This document shows positions 34,354 through 43,424 of a stretch of DNA of 64,000 bases, in pieces. The stretch's first letter is position 1; each line of letters begins with the position of its first letter. Under the pieces are notes generated by a model. It was given only the letters and a program-made list of their open reading frames with translations, did no database searches and was not told the DNA's origin. Origin of the DNA: CAZUTO01 sp964623085 (GTDB lineage Bacteria > Pseudomonadota > Gammaproteobacteria > Pseudomonadales > GM7GCV1); NCBI GenBank assembly GCA_964623085.1, contig CAZUTO010000006.1, positions 1-64,000 on the forward strand, given 5' to 3'. The translations under genes were made by a program, and so were the position numbers.

Positions 34354-34599
34354 CTACTTAGCACCGTCACCGCCCGGACCCATTAACCGCACCGTCTGAA
34401 CTTCCTCTTTCCGCTCTCCCAGTGAACGATTGACTCGCGTTCCCAGCTCTTGGGGCGACGTATCAAATTGCAATGTTTCGGAAAAATCACAGCGTGAGCA
34501 CGCTCTAAGCTTTCTGTCTTCTTCTTCGTAGGTATAAATCTTGTCTATTTCTTTGCAAGATGGGCACTGTGCGCCAGCGATAAATCGCTTATTCTTCAT
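34354..34599 (-). CDS. YheV-like zinc-ribbon protein
   Basis: A small (81-residue) protein starting MKNKRFIAGAQCPSCKEID, close in pattern to E. coli YheV (KRFIAGAKCPAC). It has a four-cysteine zinc ribbon made of CPSC near residue 12 and CSRC near residue 36, then a charged tail. The family's function is not established. I placed the start at 34599, where the conserved part begins; a longer in-frame reading overlaps the divergent carbonic anhydrase gene. Confidence 0.82.
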   Translation of the reverse strand: MKNKRFIAGAQCPSCKEIDKIYTYEEEDRKLRACSRCDFSETLQFDTSPQELGTRVNRSLGERKEEVQTVRLMGPGGDGAK

Positions 34600-34634
34600 A
34601 ATCTCTAGAGACCGAGTAAACAGGTAAATACAGT

Positions 34635-35174
34635 ATGAGCAATGGTACCCCAAGAACGTTCAACAATATCACACCAACATTGGCTGAAGGTGTTTACATC
34701 GACCCCGCAGCAACAGTCATCGGTGATGTCACTCTGGGTATCGATGTGTCCGTCTGGCCAGCCGCTGTTATCCGCGGTGATATGCATCATATTCGTGTGG
34801 GTGATCGCTCAAACGTACAAGATGGCGCTGTCCTTCATGTTACTCATGCAAGCCAATACAACCCTGACGGATTTCCACTAGCTATCGGTTCTGACGTTAC
34901 CATCGGCCACAGCGCTGTTTTGCACGGCTGCACTATCGGGAATCATGTTCTCATTGGCATTGGCGCCATCATCAACGATGGTGTGACAGTAAATGATAAT
35001 GTCATGATTGGCGCGGGCACTGTGGTGCCTCCTGGCAAGCATCTTGAGTCTGGATTCGTGTATATCGGCAACCCCGCGAAACAACTTCGACCGCTCTCAG
35101 ATGCTGAAAAACGTTTCCTCACTTACTCGCCGCAGAACTACATTAAGCTAAAAAATCAGTATTTAGCGGATTAA
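34635..35174 (+). CDS. Gamma-class carbonic anhydrase family protein (YrdA-like)
   Basis: A 179-residue left-handed parallel beta-helix protein built of hexapeptide repeats (VIGDVTLGIDVSVWPAAVIRGDMHHIRVGD and onward). Candidate zinc-ligand histidines lie in LHVTHAS and TIGHSAVLHGC, as in gamma-carbonic anhydrases. YrdA/CaiE-type relatives often show weak or no carbonic anhydrase activity, so the enzyme activity is not certain. The ATG at 34635 gives the family N-terminus. It is divergent from the zinc-ribbon gene and convergent with aroE. Confidence 0.9.
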   Translation: MSNGTPRTFNNITPTLAEGVYIDPAATVIGDVTLGIDVSVWPAAVIRGDMHHIRVGDRSNVQDGAVLHVTHASQYNPDGFPLAIGSDVTIGHSAVLHGCTIGNHVLIGIGAIINDGVTVNDNVMIGAGTVVPPGKHLESGFVYIGNPAKQLRPLSDAEKRFLTYSPQNYIKLKNQYLAD

Positions 35175-35211
35175 TCTCGATTTAGGCCGCAAGGTTTCGC
35201 CATCTGTGCGT

Positions 35212-36039
35212 TTAGCTGGGCCTAATCAGTTGGCTTATATGCTCTATAACCGGATTGGTATCAGGTCTTTTTTTCGTCCATATTTGAAAGGATTCAGCGG
35301 CTTGCTCAACCAACATTCCCAAGCCATCAGAAGCACTCTCACAAAAAGGCGCCGCCCAGGTTAAAAAAGGCGTCGGCTCGGGTGCATACGCCATATCGTA
35401 GCAATAGCTGGTGTTTGCAAATAGGGCTTCTGGCAGCGCCACTGACTCTCCAGCTAAGCTGGCGCTGGTGCCGTTGATCACTAGGTCAAAATCTCTATCA
35501 GCAAGCTGATCGAGACCACACCCACTTATATTTCCAAAATCGACGAAGCCTTTAGCAAGCGATTCAGCCTTTGATACTGTTCGGTTGGCGACAACTAGCT
35601 CGGCAGGGGTTTCTCCTAATATAGCTTCCAGCACACCACGTACCGCGCCACCCGCGCCAATAATCAATAGCCGCTTATCGCTGACCTGCCAGCCCAAGTT
35701 CTTACATAGATCCCTAACAAACCCAACACCATCCGTTGTGTCGCCGATAATCTCACCGTTTTCCCCAACGGCTAACGTATTGACCGCACCCGCTCGCCTT
35801 GCCCTCGCAGTTAGCTGGTTAGCGAAGCTGTATGCATCGTGCTTAAAGGGGGTGGTTATATTGAGGCCTTTGCCTCCACTTTGAAAAAACGCTGCCGCTG
35901 CCGCATCAAATCCATCAAGTGCAACTTCTTTCCGTGTATACAGCAGATCCAGCGCAAATTGTTCTGCGAACAGGGCATGTATCTGTGGAGATTTACTCTG
36001 TTGAATCGGATTACCGAAAACCGCATAGTTATCGGTCAT
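35212..36039 (-). CDS. aroE: Shikimate dehydrogenase
   Basis: AroE reduces 3-dehydroshikimate to shikimate with NADPH in aromatic amino acid synthesis. The 275-residue protein has the shikimate-binding GNPIQQSKSPQIH near residue 8, the catalytic-lysine motif NITTPFKHDAY near residue 60, the DTTDGVGF motif near residue 99, and the NADP fold GAGGAVRGVL near residue 127. Its ATG overlaps the hemF stop by one base (TAATG), so it is translationally coupled as the last gene of purE-tsaC-hemF-aroE. Confidence 0.95.
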   Translation of the reverse strand: MTDNYAVFGNPIQQSKSPQIHALFAEQFALDLLYTRKEVALDGFDAAAAAFFQSGGKGLNITTPFKHDAYSFANQLTARARRAGAVNTLAVGENGEIIGDTTDGVGFVRDLCKNLGWQVSDKRLLIIGAGGAVRGVLEAILGETPAELVVANRTVSKAESLAKGFVDFGNISGCGLDQLADRDFDLVINGTSASLAGESVALPEALFANTSYCYDMAYAPEPTPFLTWAAPFCESASDGLGMLVEQAAESFQIWTKKRPDTNPVIEHISQLIRPS

Positions 36040-36977
36040 TATTCGCTCACATTGATCCAATCTTGTTTCACTAAGTACTTTTTATAAAGCATTTCTTCAG
36101 GGCTGTCTGGCTCTGGAGACCAGTTGTAATGCCATTCTACCTTCGGCGGCAACGACATCAGAATAGATTCTGTTCTACCTCCGGTTTGCAACCCGAAAAT
36201 GGTTCCTCGGTCATATACCAGGTTGAACTCAACATATCGACCGCGGCGATACGCCTGAAATGCACGCTCATTTTCGCCATATTCCATCGCCCTGCGACGC
36301 TCTACGATCGGCAAGTAAGCGTCAACATAACTATTCCCAACCGACTGCATAAACTGAAAACTCTGATCAAAACCGAGCTTATTAAAGTCATCGAAAAAGA
36401 GGCCGCCGACGCCTCGAGGCTCATCCCGATGTTTCAAATGGAAATACTCATCACACCAGTCTCTAAATTTTGGATAGAGTTCTTCTCCAAATGAGTCGCA
36501 TGCCCGTTTTGCCGTCTGATGCCAGTGCTGACAATCTTCAACAAACCCATAGTAGGGAGTGAGATCGTAGCCGCCGCCAAACCACCAAACTGGCTCGGCT
36601 CCTTCTTTCTCAGCGACGAAAAATCGCACATTCATATGGGTCGTGGGAATATATGGGTTATGTGGATGAACCACCAATGACACGCCCATTGCTGTAAATG
36701 AGCGGTTTGCCAACTCTGGACGCGCGGCCGTCGCAGAAGGCGGAAGCGAATTCCCCATAACATGCGAAAAATTGACGCCGCCTTTTTCGATGAATCCACC
36801 ATCCGTAAGAATGCGAGTTCTGCCACCACCACCTTCGTCTCGCTCCCAGGTGTCTTCTACAAAATCGCTACCATCTAACTCGGCAAGCTGCTGGCAAATT
36901 CGATCTTGCAGCGCTAACAAATAGCTTTTCACTGCTGCTATATCGATCTCCGCGCCCTGTATAGGTTCTAGACTCAT
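36039..36977 (-). CDS. hemF: Oxygen-dependent coproporphyrinogen III oxidase
   Basis: HemF decarboxylates coproporphyrinogen III to protoporphyrinogen IX in aerobic heme synthesis. The 312-residue protein has the family signatures GVNFSHVMG, MGVSLVVHPHNPYIPTTHMNVRFF (about 88-112), WWFGGGYDLTPYYG and YVEFNLVYDRGTIFGLQTGGRTESILMSLPP. The length is normal. It overlaps tsaC by 4 nt at its start (ATGA) and aroE at its end. Its use of oxygen fits the aerobic outlook given by the oxidase locus. Confidence 0.96.
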   Translation of the reverse strand: MSLEPIQGAEIDIAAVKSYLLALQDRICQQLAELDGSDFVEDTWERDEGGGGRTRILTDGGFIEKGGVNFSHVMGNSLPPSATAARPELANRSFTAMGVSLVVHPHNPYIPTTHMNVRFFVAEKEGAEPVWWFGGGYDLTPYYGFVEDCQHWHQTAKRACDSFGEELYPKFRDWCDEYFHLKHRDEPRGVGGLFFDDFNKLGFDQSFQFMQSVGNSYVDAYLPIVERRRAMEYGENERAFQAYRRGRYVEFNLVYDRGTIFGLQTGGRTESILMSLPPKVEWHYNWSPEPDSPEEMLYKKYLVKQDWINVSE

Positions 36978-37540
36978 GCCGCCGGCCCTCTAGCCACCTC
37001 TTTGGTTTCCCAATCTATAATCTGCGATGCGCCTGATGCACCACCAAGCGAGCCCGGAACAATAACATCAACCAAATCGCCAAAATAATGCCGTACCTGT
37101 TCAGCTGAAGATGCAGGCTCCATACTTGATGGATTAGCAGATGTTGAAACAATCGGCATACCCACCTTAGCGCAAATAGCCATAATTAGTGGATGCTGGC
37201 TAACTCGAATCGCCACCTTCTCGCGGCCCCCACTTACCCACTCTGGTGTTAGTCCGCCATGCCGAACCAACCAAGTGGTCGGCTCCGGCATAGCTGGGAA
37301 GTCAGGGATCTCGACCAGACATTGTTGAAACTGATCTCGGGAACCAGCAACCAGAATCAAACCTTTGGATGCCGGTCGCTGCTTAAGCTGCAAAACTCGA
37401 TTAACTGCAACCTCGTCCATGGGATTGCAGCCAAGACCCCAAACACCCTCTGTAGGGTAGGCAATCACACCGCCCGAAAGAACGGCATCCGCAACCAAAT
37501 CTAACTGCAACGATTGCTCATACAATTGCTTCGCAACCAT
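36974..37540 (-). CDS. tsaC: L-threonylcarbamoyladenylate synthase
   Basis: TsaC uses threonine, bicarbonate and ATP to make the carbamoyl-AMP intermediate for the t6A modification of ANN-decoding tRNAs. The 188-residue YrdC-fold protein shows YPTEGVWGLGCNP near residue 28, the KQRPASKGLILV motif near residue 53 with the conserved basic residues, and STSANPSS near residue 133. It is the short bacterial form lacking the Sua5 C-terminal domain. It lies between purE (33 nt) and hemF (4-nt overlap). Confidence 0.94.
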   Translation of the reverse strand: MVAKQLYEQSLQLDLVADAVLSGGVIAYPTEGVWGLGCNPMDEVAVNRVLQLKQRPASKGLILVAGSRDQFQQCLVEIPDFPAMPEPTTWLVRHGGLTPEWVSGGREKVAIRVSQHPLIMAICAKVGMPIVSTSANPSSMEPASSAEQVRHYFGDLVDVIVPGSLGGASGASQIIDWETKEVARGPAA

Positions 37541-37573
37541 GGACCAAGATGGGCCAATTATCCACGATAAACG

Positions 37574-38074
37574 TTATTTAAAACGTTCTTGTAGTGCCGC
37601 ATCTTTTGCAATCACCGCTTCAGCATTGGCTTTGCGATCATCAGCCAGATTTTGGGCCAAACCAGCATCAGCGGTTGCCAGTATTTGGGCAGCCAGATAA
37701 GCCGCATTCTTTGCACCTGCTTTTCCGATAGCAAGAGTACCTACTGGGATACCACCCGGCATCTGAACCGTTGAAAGTAGCGCATCTAGGCCATCAAGCG
37801 ATGCATTAATTGGCACACCTAGCACTGGTTTGACGGTTGCTGCTGCTACTGCGCCAGCCAAATGTGCGGCCATACCGGCAGCGCAAATAAAGACACCGCA
37901 CCCACGAACGTCCGCGTCTTTTACATAGCTATGCGTCGCCTCTGGTGTGCGATGCGCAGAAGTCACTTTAACTTCAAAAGAAACGCCCAACTTAGTAAGT
38001 GTATCTAGCGCAGCCTCCATAGTTGGAAGGTCTGAATCTGATCCCATCAATACGGCGACAAAAGTACTGGCCAT
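37574..38074 (-). CDS. purE: N5-carboxyaminoimidazole ribonucleotide mutase
   Basis: PurE converts N5-CAIR to CAIR in purine synthesis. The 166-residue protein has the class I signatures MGSDSDLPTMEAA near residue 10, VTSAHRTPEA near residue 38 with the catalytic histidine, and FICAAGMAAHLAGAVAA near residue 62. The partner purK is not in the window; in Pseudomonas purE and purK lie together elsewhere, so this placement in front of tsaC-hemF-aroE is a local feature. The 99-nt upstream region would hold the operon promoter. Confidence 0.94.
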   Translation of the reverse strand: MASTFVAVLMGSDSDLPTMEAALDTLTKLGVSFEVKVTSAHRTPEATHSYVKDADVRGCGVFICAAGMAAHLAGAVAAATVKPVLGVPINASLDGLDALLSTVQMPGGIPVGTLAIGKAGAKNAAYLAAQILATADAGLAQNLADDRKANAEAVIAKDAALQERFK

Positions 38075-38173
38075 CTTTTCCTCTCTGACTAAATAGTTTT
38101 AACATGCTGGTAAAAATTGAGCGAAGCAAAGTACAACAGCTTTCATCATAAAACAATAATGCCGACATACCAT

Positions 38174-39280
38174 TCAGGTAACCCGCTGATAACCGCAGGG
38201 GCTTGCAGAAAGAGTACCGCTCAGTTCAAAGCGGGCAATCGCTGCCGCTACTTCTTGTGTGGACTGATCACACCGATCACATATTTCCTCCATAGAAAGA
38301 CATTCCTGCCCCAGCGCCAGCAATAGCCAATGTTCATTGTCTGCTTCGGCACCTTCGCGACCCGGAAGACCCTCTTGGTCATATTCAAGAACAACATCTA
38401 ACATCGCACCAATGTCCTCGATTATTTGCGCTGGACTTGTCACTAAGGTCGCGCCTTCTCGAATGAGGCTGTGGCAACCGACAGACATAGGACTGTTAAG
38501 GCTGCCCGGAATAACAAATACCTCTCTTCCCTGTTCTGCCGCTAACCGCGCGCTCACCAAGGTGCCGCTCCTTTCCGCGGCTTCAACAACTAAGGTCGCC
38601 ATACTAAGGCCAGTAATAATGCGGTTCCTTTTAGGGAAATTCGCGCCTCTAGGGGGGGTGCCCAAAAGATACTCTGAGACCAAAGTACCTCCGGAGTTTA
38701 AAATTTGATCATACATGCCAGTATTGGCGCGTGGATAACGGCGATCAATGCCTGTTCCCAGTACCGCGACGGTTGCAGCACCGCTATCTAAAGCGCCCAT
38801 ATGCGCACAACTATCAATCCCAAGCGCTAAGCCGCTGGTGAGACCGAGCCCAGCACAACCCAACGCCAATGCAAACTGCCTAGCTAAACTACCGCCCAAA
38901 GGAGTCATTTTTCTACTGCCTACTATGGCGATCTGCGGCATTTTCAAATTGGCCACATTACCTTGAACATATAGTAACGCGGGAGGATCAGGGATTTCTT
39001 TAAGCAATGGCGGGTAGGCTTCATCCGTCAGTGCCAGAAAGGCTATACCAGACTCTTCTAGCAAGCGTTTGCTAGCCAAAAACGGATTGGATTCTAGTGA
39101 AACCGCTTTTTCCCAGCGCAATAGTTTGGCAATGTCCTTCTCCCGAAAGAATCGCGCTAAAGTATCGCTATCTGCAGTAAGTAATGCTGCTGAGGCGCCG
39201 AAATGCTCAAGCGCTCGGGCGAGTCGGTTGTTAGGCAGGCATAGCTGGTGACACACCAGCCTCGCAGAAAGTTCGTCCAT
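38174..39280 (-). CDS. dprA: DNA-processing protein DprA
   Basis: DprA loads RecA on incoming single-stranded DNA during natural transformation. The 368-residue protein has an N-terminal SAM-like region, a Rossmann fold with IAIVGSRKMTPLG near residue 117 and GLTSGLALGIDSCAHMGAL near residue 150, and the FPKRNRIITGLS segment. A C-terminal winged helix (about 310-360) contains EEICDRCDQSTQEVAAAIARFELSG. It is a complete long form. It lies downstream of the LysM gene beyond a terminator. Confidence 0.93.
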   Translation of the reverse strand: MDELSARLVCHQLCLPNNRLARALEHFGASAALLTADSDTLARFFREKDIAKLLRWEKAVSLESNPFLASKRLLEESGIAFLALTDEAYPPLLKEIPDPPALLYVQGNVANLKMPQIAIVGSRKMTPLGGSLARQFALALGCAGLGLTSGLALGIDSCAHMGALDSGAATVAVLGTGIDRRYPRANTGMYDQILNSGGTLVSEYLLGTPPRGANFPKRNRIITGLSMATLVVEAAERSGTLVSARLAAEQGREVFVIPGSLNSPMSVGCHSLIREGATLVTSPAQIIEDIGAMLDVVLEYDQEGLPGREGAEADNEHWLLLALGQECLSMEEICDRCDQSTQEVAAAIARFELSGTLSASPCGYQRVT

Positions 39281-39397
39281 GAAATTTCTCAGATGTATTT
39301 ACGTAGTGCTTATTCTAGCGCATGTGTCTGACAGAGGTGAAACAAAGGGTTCTATTAATATTGGTGTCGACTATTCAAGGCCGCATATACAGATCAT

Positions 39398-39425
39398 AAA
39401 AAAACCGCTTCTTGTTAGGAAGCGG
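39398..39425 (-). terminator. Intrinsic terminator after the LysM-protein gene
   Basis: Minus-strand stem CCGCTTC/GAAGCGG with a 7-nt loop followed by seven U (A run at 39398-39404). It separates the LysM gene from dprA, so dprA needs a promoter in 39281-39397, which I could not identify. Confidence 0.85.
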
Positions 39426-39484
39426 CTTAGTGTTAACTGCTGTCAAATCCACAATGGACTTTATACCAATGCTTTTAATCAGGA

Positions 39485-40501
39485 TTAGAACTCGTCACTA
39501 ACTGAATCCCCTACTGATAGTGGACGCAACGATTCAAGGATTAATCCAAACGACATACGCTCTTCCGTCTTGATTATCATAAGCAAACCAGCTTGCTCTG
39601 GTGGCAACTCCACTTTATCGCCAGCGATTCGATCTCGGACTACTTCACCCTTCTGCAGTATTCCAAGAAGGTGGCCGACACTCAAACCCTGCTCGTAACC
39701 CCGATTAATGGCGACAACATCGAACTGACCTGCATTTTGAACACCATCCTCGACGTAAATAATGCGTCCATCAATTTCCATCGTAGGAATCGTGGGAAAT
39801 ATTTCTGGATCCAGTGCTTCTTGAGACAAAGGCAAAAAGAGGTCACCGACGGAAATTTCCCTATAGCTTTCTTCAAGGCCCAGCGCAGTTATTTCACCAT
39901 TGGTAGACTGGTACCTCGCCAAACCTTTTGCGTCCGCTCTAACACCTAAAACTTCTTCAGTTTCAGGATCAATATATTTATCACCAAGCTGGTAGATCTG
40001 GTACATCCTGACATTGTCTTGGAATGTCCCGCGGGCATAAACGGTATCTCCGGCGGTAACCAATAGTCGCGCCTCTGAACCCGATACCATGTAGGGAGCA
40101 TCATCAAGCTCACCCTGAGAAACAACACGCGTGCGTGAGAAGAATGAATCAATGTCATCCAACGGAATAGCACTAATTGCGTCTTGGTGAGAAAGAGATC
40201 GAACAGCTGGCCCAAGTTTTACTACACCGCGGTCTACAACAATTTGCGGCCGACCATCGACATATACCAGGCGCAATCGGTCTCCTGGATATATCAAATG
40301 AGGGTTAGCAACTTGCTCATTTACATGCCAAATTTCCGGCCACAACCAAGGATCCGTTAAAAACCTTCCAGAAATATCCCAAAGGGTATCCCCGCGCTGA
40401 ACAACATATTCGTCAGGGTGATCAGTGCGCAGTTCCTGTGCCTGAAGCCCCACCGCCGCTATAGTAAGCAGGACGGCTGTAAGTCTGATGACTAGTTTCA
40501 T
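39485..40501 (-). CDS. LysM peptidoglycan-binding domain protein
   Basis: A 338-residue exported protein: signal peptide (about 1-21, ending GLQAQ), then a single LysM domain (about 28-85; YVVQRGDTLWDISGRF). A long C-terminal part of mixed strands with repeated references to DTVYARG, GDLFLPLSQEAL and GDKVELPPEQAG shows no catalytic motif. A homologous LysM gene sits between dprA and def in Pseudomonas. It may bind peptidoglycan in the periplasm; its job is unknown. The ATG at 40501 has GGGA upstream. It is divergent from def across 128 nt. Confidence 0.88.
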   Translation of the reverse strand: MKLVIRLTAVLLTIAAVGLQAQELRTDHPDEYVVQRGDTLWDISGRFLTDPWLWPEIWHVNEQVANPHLIYPGDRLRLVYVDGRPQIVVDRGVVKLGPAVRSLSHQDAISAIPLDDIDSFFSRTRVVSQGELDDAPYMVSGSEARLLVTAGDTVYARGTFQDNVRMYQIYQLGDKYIDPETEEVLGVRADAKGLARYQSTNGEITALGLEESYREISVGDLFLPLSQEALDPEIFPTIPTMEIDGRIIYVEDGVQNAGQFDVVAINRGYEQGLSVGHLLGILQKGEVVRDRIAGDKVELPPEQAGLLMIIKTEERMSFGLILESLRPLSVGDSVSDEF

Positions 40502-40629
40502 GGTCAATTCCCAGTAATACCCCAAAAATTAGCGTTGCGTTATAATAAGGCGGTTTGTATGTCTAACCGAGTGTTTTTCGCCTCTACTTTTCAGTAACCG
40601 TACACTCTTCACATTTTTTATTGATAATC

Positions 40630-41136
40630 ATGGCTTTATTACCCATTCTCGAGTTCCCAGACCCCCGTTTACGCTCTGTCGCTAAATCTGTCTCGGTGGT
40701 GGATGACCGTATCAAAAAGCTGTCTGAAGACATGCTCGAGACGATGTATGCTGCTCCGGGTATTGGTTTAGCAGCAACCCAAGTGAATGTTCAGGAGCGT
40801 CTTCTAGTTATCGATGTAAGTGAAGACCAATCCGAACCCTGGGTGTTTATCAATCCCGAAATCGAAGTCATTGATGAGGATATGGAGTCTTTTGACGAGG
40901 GCTGCTTATCTGTTCCCGGCTTCTTCGAGACTGTCGAACGCCCTGCTCATGTGCGCGTTAATGCTCTAGATAAAAACGGCCAACCCTTTTCCATTGAGCC
41001 AGAAGGTTTACTGGCTGTTTGTATTCAACATGAGATCGATCATCTGGATGGCAAACTCTTTGTAGACTATATCTCTTCGGTCAAGCGTCAGCGTATTCGC
41101 GCCAAGCTTGAAAAACAAAAAAAGCAGCAGGCATAG
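40630..41136 (+). CDS. def: Peptide deformylase
   Basis: Def removes the N-formyl group from nascent proteins. The 168-residue metalloenzyme has all three motifs: GIGLAATQVN near residue 45, EGCLSVPG near residue 90 with the metal-ligand cysteine, and QHEIDHLDG near residue 133 with the two histidines. The length equals E. coli Def. The ATG at 40630 gives the standard start MALLPILEFPD. It is the first gene of def-fmt-rsmB-trkA-trkH, with fmt following after five bases. Confidence 0.97.
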   Translation: MALLPILEFPDPRLRSVAKSVSVVDDRIKKLSEDMLETMYAAPGIGLAATQVNVQERLLVIDVSEDQSEPWVFINPEIEVIDEDMESFDEGCLSVPGFFETVERPAHVRVNALDKNGQPFSIEPEGLLAVCIQHEIDHLDGKLFVDYISSVKRQRIRAKLEKQKKQQA

Positions 41137-41141
41137 ACTAG

Positions 41142-42101
41142 GTGGCATCAACCTCTCCACTTCGGGTGTTGTTCGCTGGAACCCCCGATTTTTCAGCGCA
41201 TTTTTTAAAATTTTTACTAGAGAGCACATCAGACGACGTGATTGCTGTCTACACGCAGCCTGATAGGCCTGCTGGCCGCGGTAAAAAAATACTAGCTAGC
41301 CCCGTGAAGCAGCTGGCCCAAGAAAAACAGATTTCTGTGTTCCAGCCAGAGACTTTAAAAAAAGCTGACGCACAGCAACAAATTCAAGAATTACAGCCAG
41401 ATATCATGCTCGTCGTTGCCTACGGCCTCATTCTTCCACAAGCCGTGTTGGATATACCCAGATATGGGTGCATCAATATTCATGCATCGTTACTACCTCG
41501 TTGGCGCGGTGCGGCGCCCATCCAACGAGCCATAGAAGCAGGGGACACAGAAACCGGCGTAACTATCATGCAAATGGATAAGGGATTAGACACCGGCAAT
41601 ATGCTCGCAAAGGCTAAATGCAGCATAACTGCATCGGATACCGCCGGCAGTCTCCACGACAAGCTATTAGCCACCGGAGAAGTCGCTCTGGTTCAAACAT
41701 TAGAAAAGATTCGCTCTGGCACAACGATACCAGAGCCACAAAATGACAAACTAAGCACCTATGCGCCAAAGATCAGCAAGCAAGAAGCGCGTATTGACTG
41801 GAGCTTAGATGCCGCAACAATCGACCGAAAAGTACGCGCATTCAACCCTTTTCCTATTACCCATACTGAAATTAATGGCCGCAGTGTTCGCATTCATGGA
41901 GTCGATACTCCCGAAGAAATCAATCAACAAACCACGCCAGGGATTATCCTTGCTGCCAACGATCAAGGTATAGATGTCGGCACCGGCAAAGGGGTCATAC
42001 GTATTAAAACACTGCAGTTGCCTGGCAAACGTGCGCTATCCGCTGCTGAAGTGTTACGCGGAAATCAATCCGCTTTTTCTCCAGGGGAACAGTTTGAGTA
42101 A
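41142..42101 (+). CDS. fmt: Methionyl-tRNA formyltransferase
   Basis: Fmt formylates initiator Met-tRNA using 10-formyl-tetrahydrofolate, the reaction that Def later reverses. The 319-residue protein has the N-terminal formyltransferase fold with VLFAGTPDFSA, the catalytic NIHASLLPRWRGAAPIQRAIEAGD region near residue 108, and a C-terminal OB-like tRNA-binding domain from about 205. It starts with GTG at 41142, five bases after def. Its stop overlaps the rsmB start. Confidence 0.96.
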   Translation: MASTSPLRVLFAGTPDFSAHFLKFLLESTSDDVIAVYTQPDRPAGRGKKILASPVKQLAQEKQISVFQPETLKKADAQQQIQELQPDIMLVVAYGLILPQAVLDIPRYGCINIHASLLPRWRGAAPIQRAIEAGDTETGVTIMQMDKGLDTGNMLAKAKCSITASDTAGSLHDKLLATGEVALVQTLEKIRSGTTIPEPQNDKLSTYAPKISKQEARIDWSLDAATIDRKVRAFNPFPITHTEINGRSVRIHGVDTPEEINQQTTPGIILAANDQGIDVGTGKGVIRIKTLQLPGKRALSAAEVLRGNQSAFSPGEQFE

Positions 42102-43371
42102 CGCTCGTGCGCAGGCCGCTAGCCTTTTGGCGCCTATTCTGAACGAGAAACAATCCTTGAAAATCACGCAGGGAACAGAACACAGCGCGCTATTGCGAGA
42201 ACTTTGCTACGGGAGCTTGCGGCTCTATCCGCGCCTAAACCTGATTTTGGATGAGTTAGTCTCAAAACCGCTCAAACCCAAAGACAGCGATATTCAAGCT
42301 CTCCTTGTTCTCGGCCTCTACCAGCTTTTCCATATGCGTATTCCCGACCACGCTGTTTTAGACGAAACGGTCAAGGCCGCGTCCACGCTCAACAAAAAGT
42401 GGGCAAAAGGTCTGATCAATGGTGTATTAAGAACTGCTCTTCGCCAACGCAATGACATTGAATCCAAGCTTAGCGGTGAAATTGAATATCAAACCACTCA
42501 CCCGGCCTGGCTAGCCATTCAGATACGCGCCGCTTGGCCCGACCAAGCCGAGAAAATTTTCGCGGCAGGTAATGAGCGGCCACCTATGACCATTCGCGTC
42601 AACCAACAGCTGAACTCCGTCGCCAGCTATATTTCAAAGTTAGAAGCAGCGGATATTCCAGCGTCTGCGTTAGATTCGTCGAATAGTGCTATAAAAATAG
42701 ACCCGCCCGTCGCCGTATCTCTGTTGCCCGGCTTCGACGCTGGCAGTTGCTCTGTGCAAGACGAAGCTGCGCAGTGGGCGACAGAATTTTTCCCTATGGA
42801 AACAAAGCATCGGGTGCTTGATGCCTGTGCCGCACCTGGTGGGAAAACCTGTCATCTGCTAGAAACAGCGCCAGACATTGCTTTAACCGCTATTGATGTA
42901 GACGAAAAACGAACTGAGTTAGTGCAGGAAAACCTGTCGCGACTAAGTTTGAATGCCGAGGTAGTAACTGCTGATGCAGCCGATACAGATAGCTGGTGGG
43001 ACGGAAAATCATTTCACCGAATCCTCATCGACGCGCCTTGTTCAGGCACAGGGGTAATAAGACGGCACCCAGACATAAAGATACTGCGGCGGCCGACAGA
43101 CATACAAAGCTTTTGCGACCAACAACGTCGATTATTGAAATCACTCTGGCCATTGCTCGATCAGGATGGCTTGCTGCTTTACGTGACCTGCTCAATAATG
43201 CCAGATGAAAACGAAGAGCAGATATTGGCGTTTCTGAATGACACACCAAATGCTGTTTTAGAACCATTGGATCGCCCGGGATGCCTCTCTTTAACAGCTG
43301 GCTTACAAAGCTTACCCAGCATAGACGGCGCCGACGGATTTTACTTCGCACTACTAAGAAAGTCGCAATGA
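42094..43371 (+). CDS. rsmB: 16S rRNA (cytosine-967 C5)-methyltransferase
   Basis: RsmB methylates C967 of 16S rRNA. The 425-residue protein has an N-terminal NusB-like domain (about 1-140) and a Rossmann methyltransferase domain with SAM motif LDACAAPGGKTCHL near residue 245. The DAPCSGTGVIRRHPD motif is near residue 315 and the catalytic-cysteine motif YVTCSIMPDENE near residue 368. I chose the TTG at 42094, which has AGGGGA six bases upstream and overlaps the fmt stop by 8 nt; the resulting length equals relatives. Confidence 0.94.
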   Translation: MSNARAQAASLLAPILNEKQSLKITQGTEHSALLRELCYGSLRLYPRLNLILDELVSKPLKPKDSDIQALLVLGLYQLFHMRIPDHAVLDETVKAASTLNKKWAKGLINGVLRTALRQRNDIESKLSGEIEYQTTHPAWLAIQIRAAWPDQAEKIFAAGNERPPMTIRVNQQLNSVASYISKLEAADIPASALDSSNSAIKIDPPVAVSLLPGFDAGSCSVQDEAAQWATEFFPMETKHRVLDACAAPGGKTCHLLETAPDIALTAIDVDEKRTELVQENLSRLSLNAEVVTADAADTDSWWDGKSFHRILIDAPCSGTGVIRRHPDIKILRRPTDIQSFCDQQRRLLKSLWPLLDQDGLLLYVTCSIMPDENEEQILAFLNDTPNAVLEPLDRPGCLSLTAGLQSLPSIDGADGFYFALLRKSQ

Positions 43372-43424
43372 CCCTGTATGATGCAACCGCTAAAGAAGCT
43401 GACTAACAGCACAGAGAACAGACC